Source: 0-14-0-20-45-22 sp041645495 (GTDB lineage Bacteria > Fidelibacterota > UBA2242). Taken from it: DNA of 7,075 nt. Positions 5,795 to 7,075 of the stretch are shown here, in pieces; position 1 is the first letter of the stretch, and every line of letters starts with the position of its first letter. The stretch covers positions 1-7,075 of the forward strand of contig JBAZPZ010000102.1 of the NCBI GenBank assembly GCA_041645495.1, written 5' to 3'. A program made the position numbers and the translations under genes. The notes under the pieces were generated by a model, which saw only the letters and a program-made list of their open reading frames with translations, was not told the DNA's origin and searched no databases.

Positions 5795-6847
5795 ATGGCT
5801 AAACAATTTTTAAAAGGCAACGAAGCGGTCGTCAAAGCCGCGATTCTGGCAGGTTGCAAGTCGTATTACGGCTATCCGATCACGCCGGCGAGCGAAATCG
5901 CGCATGCCGCCGCCAAATATCTCCCGCTGGCAGGCGGAACATTCGTTCAGGCGGAAAGCGAGATCGCCGCGATCAACATGGTTTACGGCGCGGCATCGGT
6001 GGGCGACCGAACTATGACGGCATCATCGAGTCCGGGATTCAGTTTGAAGCAGGAAGGCATTTCGTACTGCGCCGGAGCCGAGCTTCCATGCGTAATCGTC
6101 GATGTCATGCGCGGCGGTCCAGGTTTGGGTAACATCGCTCCCGAACAAGGCGACTACAATCAGGTCGTCAAAGGCGGTGGTCACGGAAATTACAAGAACA
6201 TCGTGCTGGCGCCGAACTCCGTCCAGGAAATGTGCGATTTCGGAATGCTCGGCTTCGATCTCGCTGATAAATACCGGAATCCTGTCATAATTCTGACCGA
6301 CGGATTCATCGGCCAGATGATGGAACCTGTAGAATTCCCGCAACCGGTTGAAAAAATTCCCGAAAAACCATGGGCGATCAAAGGTACCGACGAGACGACC
6401 AACAACTTGATCACGTCCATTGACCTCGAACCTAACGATCTGGAACGGCACAATCTCAAACTTCAACGGAAATATGCGATCATCGAAGAACAGGAAGTTC
6501 GCGCGGAAGAATACCATCTCGAAGACGCCGAAATCGTGATCGTCGCCTTTGGCATCGTTTCACGAATTGCTCAATCCATCGTCGATATTCTTCGGGGAAT
6601 CGGCGTCAAGGCGGGCATGTTGCGGCCGCAGACGCTTTTCCCATTCCCGAAGAAAACCATCGCCCGGCTTGCCGACACAGTAAAATTCTTTCTCACAATC
6701 GAATTGAGCAACGGGCAATTGGTGGATGACGTTCGTCTGGCCGTCAACGGCAAAAAACCGGTCTATCTCTATTCGAGGCTCGGCGGAAACGTCCCAACGA
6801 TGAAGGAAATTCAGGATGAACTGATGAAACTGATGAGGATGTCATGA
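5795..6847 (+). CDS. vorB: 2-oxoacid:ferredoxin oxidoreductase alpha subunit VorB
   Basis: This 350-residue protein is the alpha subunit of a thiamine-pyrophosphate 2-oxoacid:acceptor oxidoreductase, most like the 3-methyl-2-oxobutanoate (branched-chain) type. The enzyme converts a 2-oxoacid, CoA and oxidised ferredoxin to acyl-CoA, CO2 and reduced ferredoxin. The pyrimidine-binding domain shows GYPITPASEI at 26-35, QAESEIAAINMVYGAA at 52-67, SSSPGFSLKQEGISY at 77-91 and MRGGPGLGN at 105-113. The C-terminal part (about 245-350) is the transketolase-C-like domain, with LRPQTLFPFP near 276-285. It has no fused gamma domain, so a separate gamma subunit is expected. The start is supported by GAGGA at 5786-5790, four bases upstream. 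The gene overlaps the next one by four bases (ATGA). The family also includes 2-oxoglutarate (KorA) enzymes; the aminotransferase context favours branched-chain substrates. Confidence 0.93.
   Translation: MAKQFLKGNEAVVKAAILAGCKSYYGYPITPASEIAHAAAKYLPLAGGTFVQAESEIAAINMVYGAASVGDRTMTASSSPGFSLKQEGISYCAGAELPCVIVDVMRGGPGLGNIAPEQGDYNQVVKGGGHGNYKNIVLAPNSVQEMCDFGMLGFDLADKYRNPVIILTDGFIGQMMEPVEFPQPVEKIPEKPWAIKGTDETTNNLITSIDLEPNDLERHNLKLQRKYAIIEEQEVRAEEYHLEDAEIVIVAFGIVSRIAQSIVDILRGIGVKAGMLRPQTLFPFPKKTIARLADTVKFFLTIELSNGQLVDDVRLAVNGKKPVYLYSRLGGNVPTMKEIQDELMKLMRMS
6835..6846 (+). promoter_or_regulatory. Shine-Dalgarno and ATGA overlap joining vorB to the beta subunit
   Basis: GAGGAT at 6835-6840, inside the last codons of vorB, lies just before the ATG at 6844-6846. 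The ATG overlaps the vorB stop TGA (6845-6847). This fixes the start of the beta subunit and suggests translational coupling, fitting two proteins that assemble in equal amounts. Confidence 0.8.
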
Positions 6848-7075
6848 AAGATATTTTGCGAAAATCGGAAGTTTTTTACGATGTTTACGAGCGCAAACCC
6901 GGCGCCGATAAACTGACGACGACTTACTGTCCGGGTTGCGGGCATGGAAATCTGCACAAGTTGATCGCCGAAGCACTGGAAGAATTTGGCGTGCGTGACC
7001 GGGCGATCTTTATCAGTCCCGTCGGATGCAGTGTGTTCGCTTATTACTATTTTCATACGGGAAACATACAGGCCG
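6844..7075 (+). CDS. vorA: 2-oxoacid:ferredoxin oxidoreductase beta subunit (TPP-binding), partial
   Basis: The first 77 codons are visible and run off the right edge. The protein begins MKDILRKSEVFYDVYERKPG and then shows the family hallmark TYCPGCGHGNLHKLIAEAL (residues 27-45). Its paired cysteines Cys29 and Cys32 fit the start of the TPP-domain protein, which ligates the proximal [4Fe-4S] cluster in this family. Residues 57-70 read ISPVGCSVFAYYYF, matching the next conserved segment, with Cys62. It should bind thiamine pyrophosphate and pair with the alpha subunit encoded just upstream. Its start is fixed by GAGGAT at 6835-6840 and by the four-base overlap with vorB. The length beyond the edge, and the expected gamma subunit after it, cannot be seen. 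The beta subunit of a 2-oxoglutarate enzyme is the main alternative. Confidence 0.9.
   Translation, partial: MKDILRKSEVFYDVYERKPGADKLTTTYCPGCGHGNLHKLIAEALEEFGVRDRAIFISPVGCSVFAYYYFHTGNIQA

Noticed and set aside
6023..6517. Minus-strand open frame of about 164 codons inside vorB
   Set aside because: It is antisense to a well-matched VorB coding sequence, has low-complexity Phe/Arg/Val composition and no supporting features.
1..7075. CRISPR array, insertion sequence, tRNA, toxin-antitoxin or defence genes
   Set aside because: No spaced direct repeats, terminal inverted repeats, transposase motifs, cloverleaf or defence-family motifs were seen on either strand. The window is almost filled by metabolic genes.

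Overview
The window carries one tightly packed, plus-strand metabolic gene cluster of eight genes. The last gene is cut by the right edge. A divergent minus-strand gene begins at the left edge. The genes are typical of an anaerobic bacterium running ferredoxin-based energy metabolism: a 2-oxoacid:ferredoxin oxidoreductase, a dicluster ferredoxin, and an NfnAB-type flavoprotein pair. Coding regions look moderately GC-balanced, while the left intergenic stretch is visibly more AT-rich. Start codons are ATG, several with AAGGA/GAGG-like Shine-Dalgarno sequences. I cannot assign a phylum from the sequence alone.

Layout: positions 1-48 (minus) hold the first 16 codons of an unidentified gene. Positions 49-384 form the divergent control region, which may include a short minus-strand ORF or gene remnant. 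Then, all on the plus strand, come a class IV branched-chain amino acid aminotransferase (385-1413), a small cysteine-free carboxymuconolactone decarboxylase/AhpD-like protein (1438-1794), an NfnA-like FAD/[2Fe-2S] subunit (1837-2709), an NfnB/GltA-like FAD/[4Fe-4S] subunit (2721-4184), a class I/II PLP aminotransferase (4200-5381), a dicluster ferredoxin subunit with a C-terminal zinc-ribbon-like tail (5412-5780), the alpha subunit VorB (5795-6847) and the TPP-binding beta subunit (6844 to the edge). Gaps run from 42 bp to a 4-bp overlap, so a single operon is likely. No internal terminator or promoter was evident.

How they fit together (inference): the aminotransferases exchange amino groups between branched-chain (and perhaps other) amino acids and 2-oxoglutarate. 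The Vor complex links the resulting 2-oxoacids to acyl-CoA, CO2 and reduced ferredoxin. The NfnAB-like pair links ferredoxin to NADH/NADPH. Run forward, this is amino acid fermentation. Run backward, it is reductive synthesis of branched-chain amino acids from acyl-CoAs. The sequence does not fix the direction. The gamma subunit of the oxidoreductase is expected just beyond the right edge.

There is no obvious defence, mobile or RNA-based system here. The unusual points are the redox-residue-less CMD-like protein inside a redox operon, the zinc-ribbon tail on the ferredoxin subunit, and the unresolved minus-strand reading at the left end.
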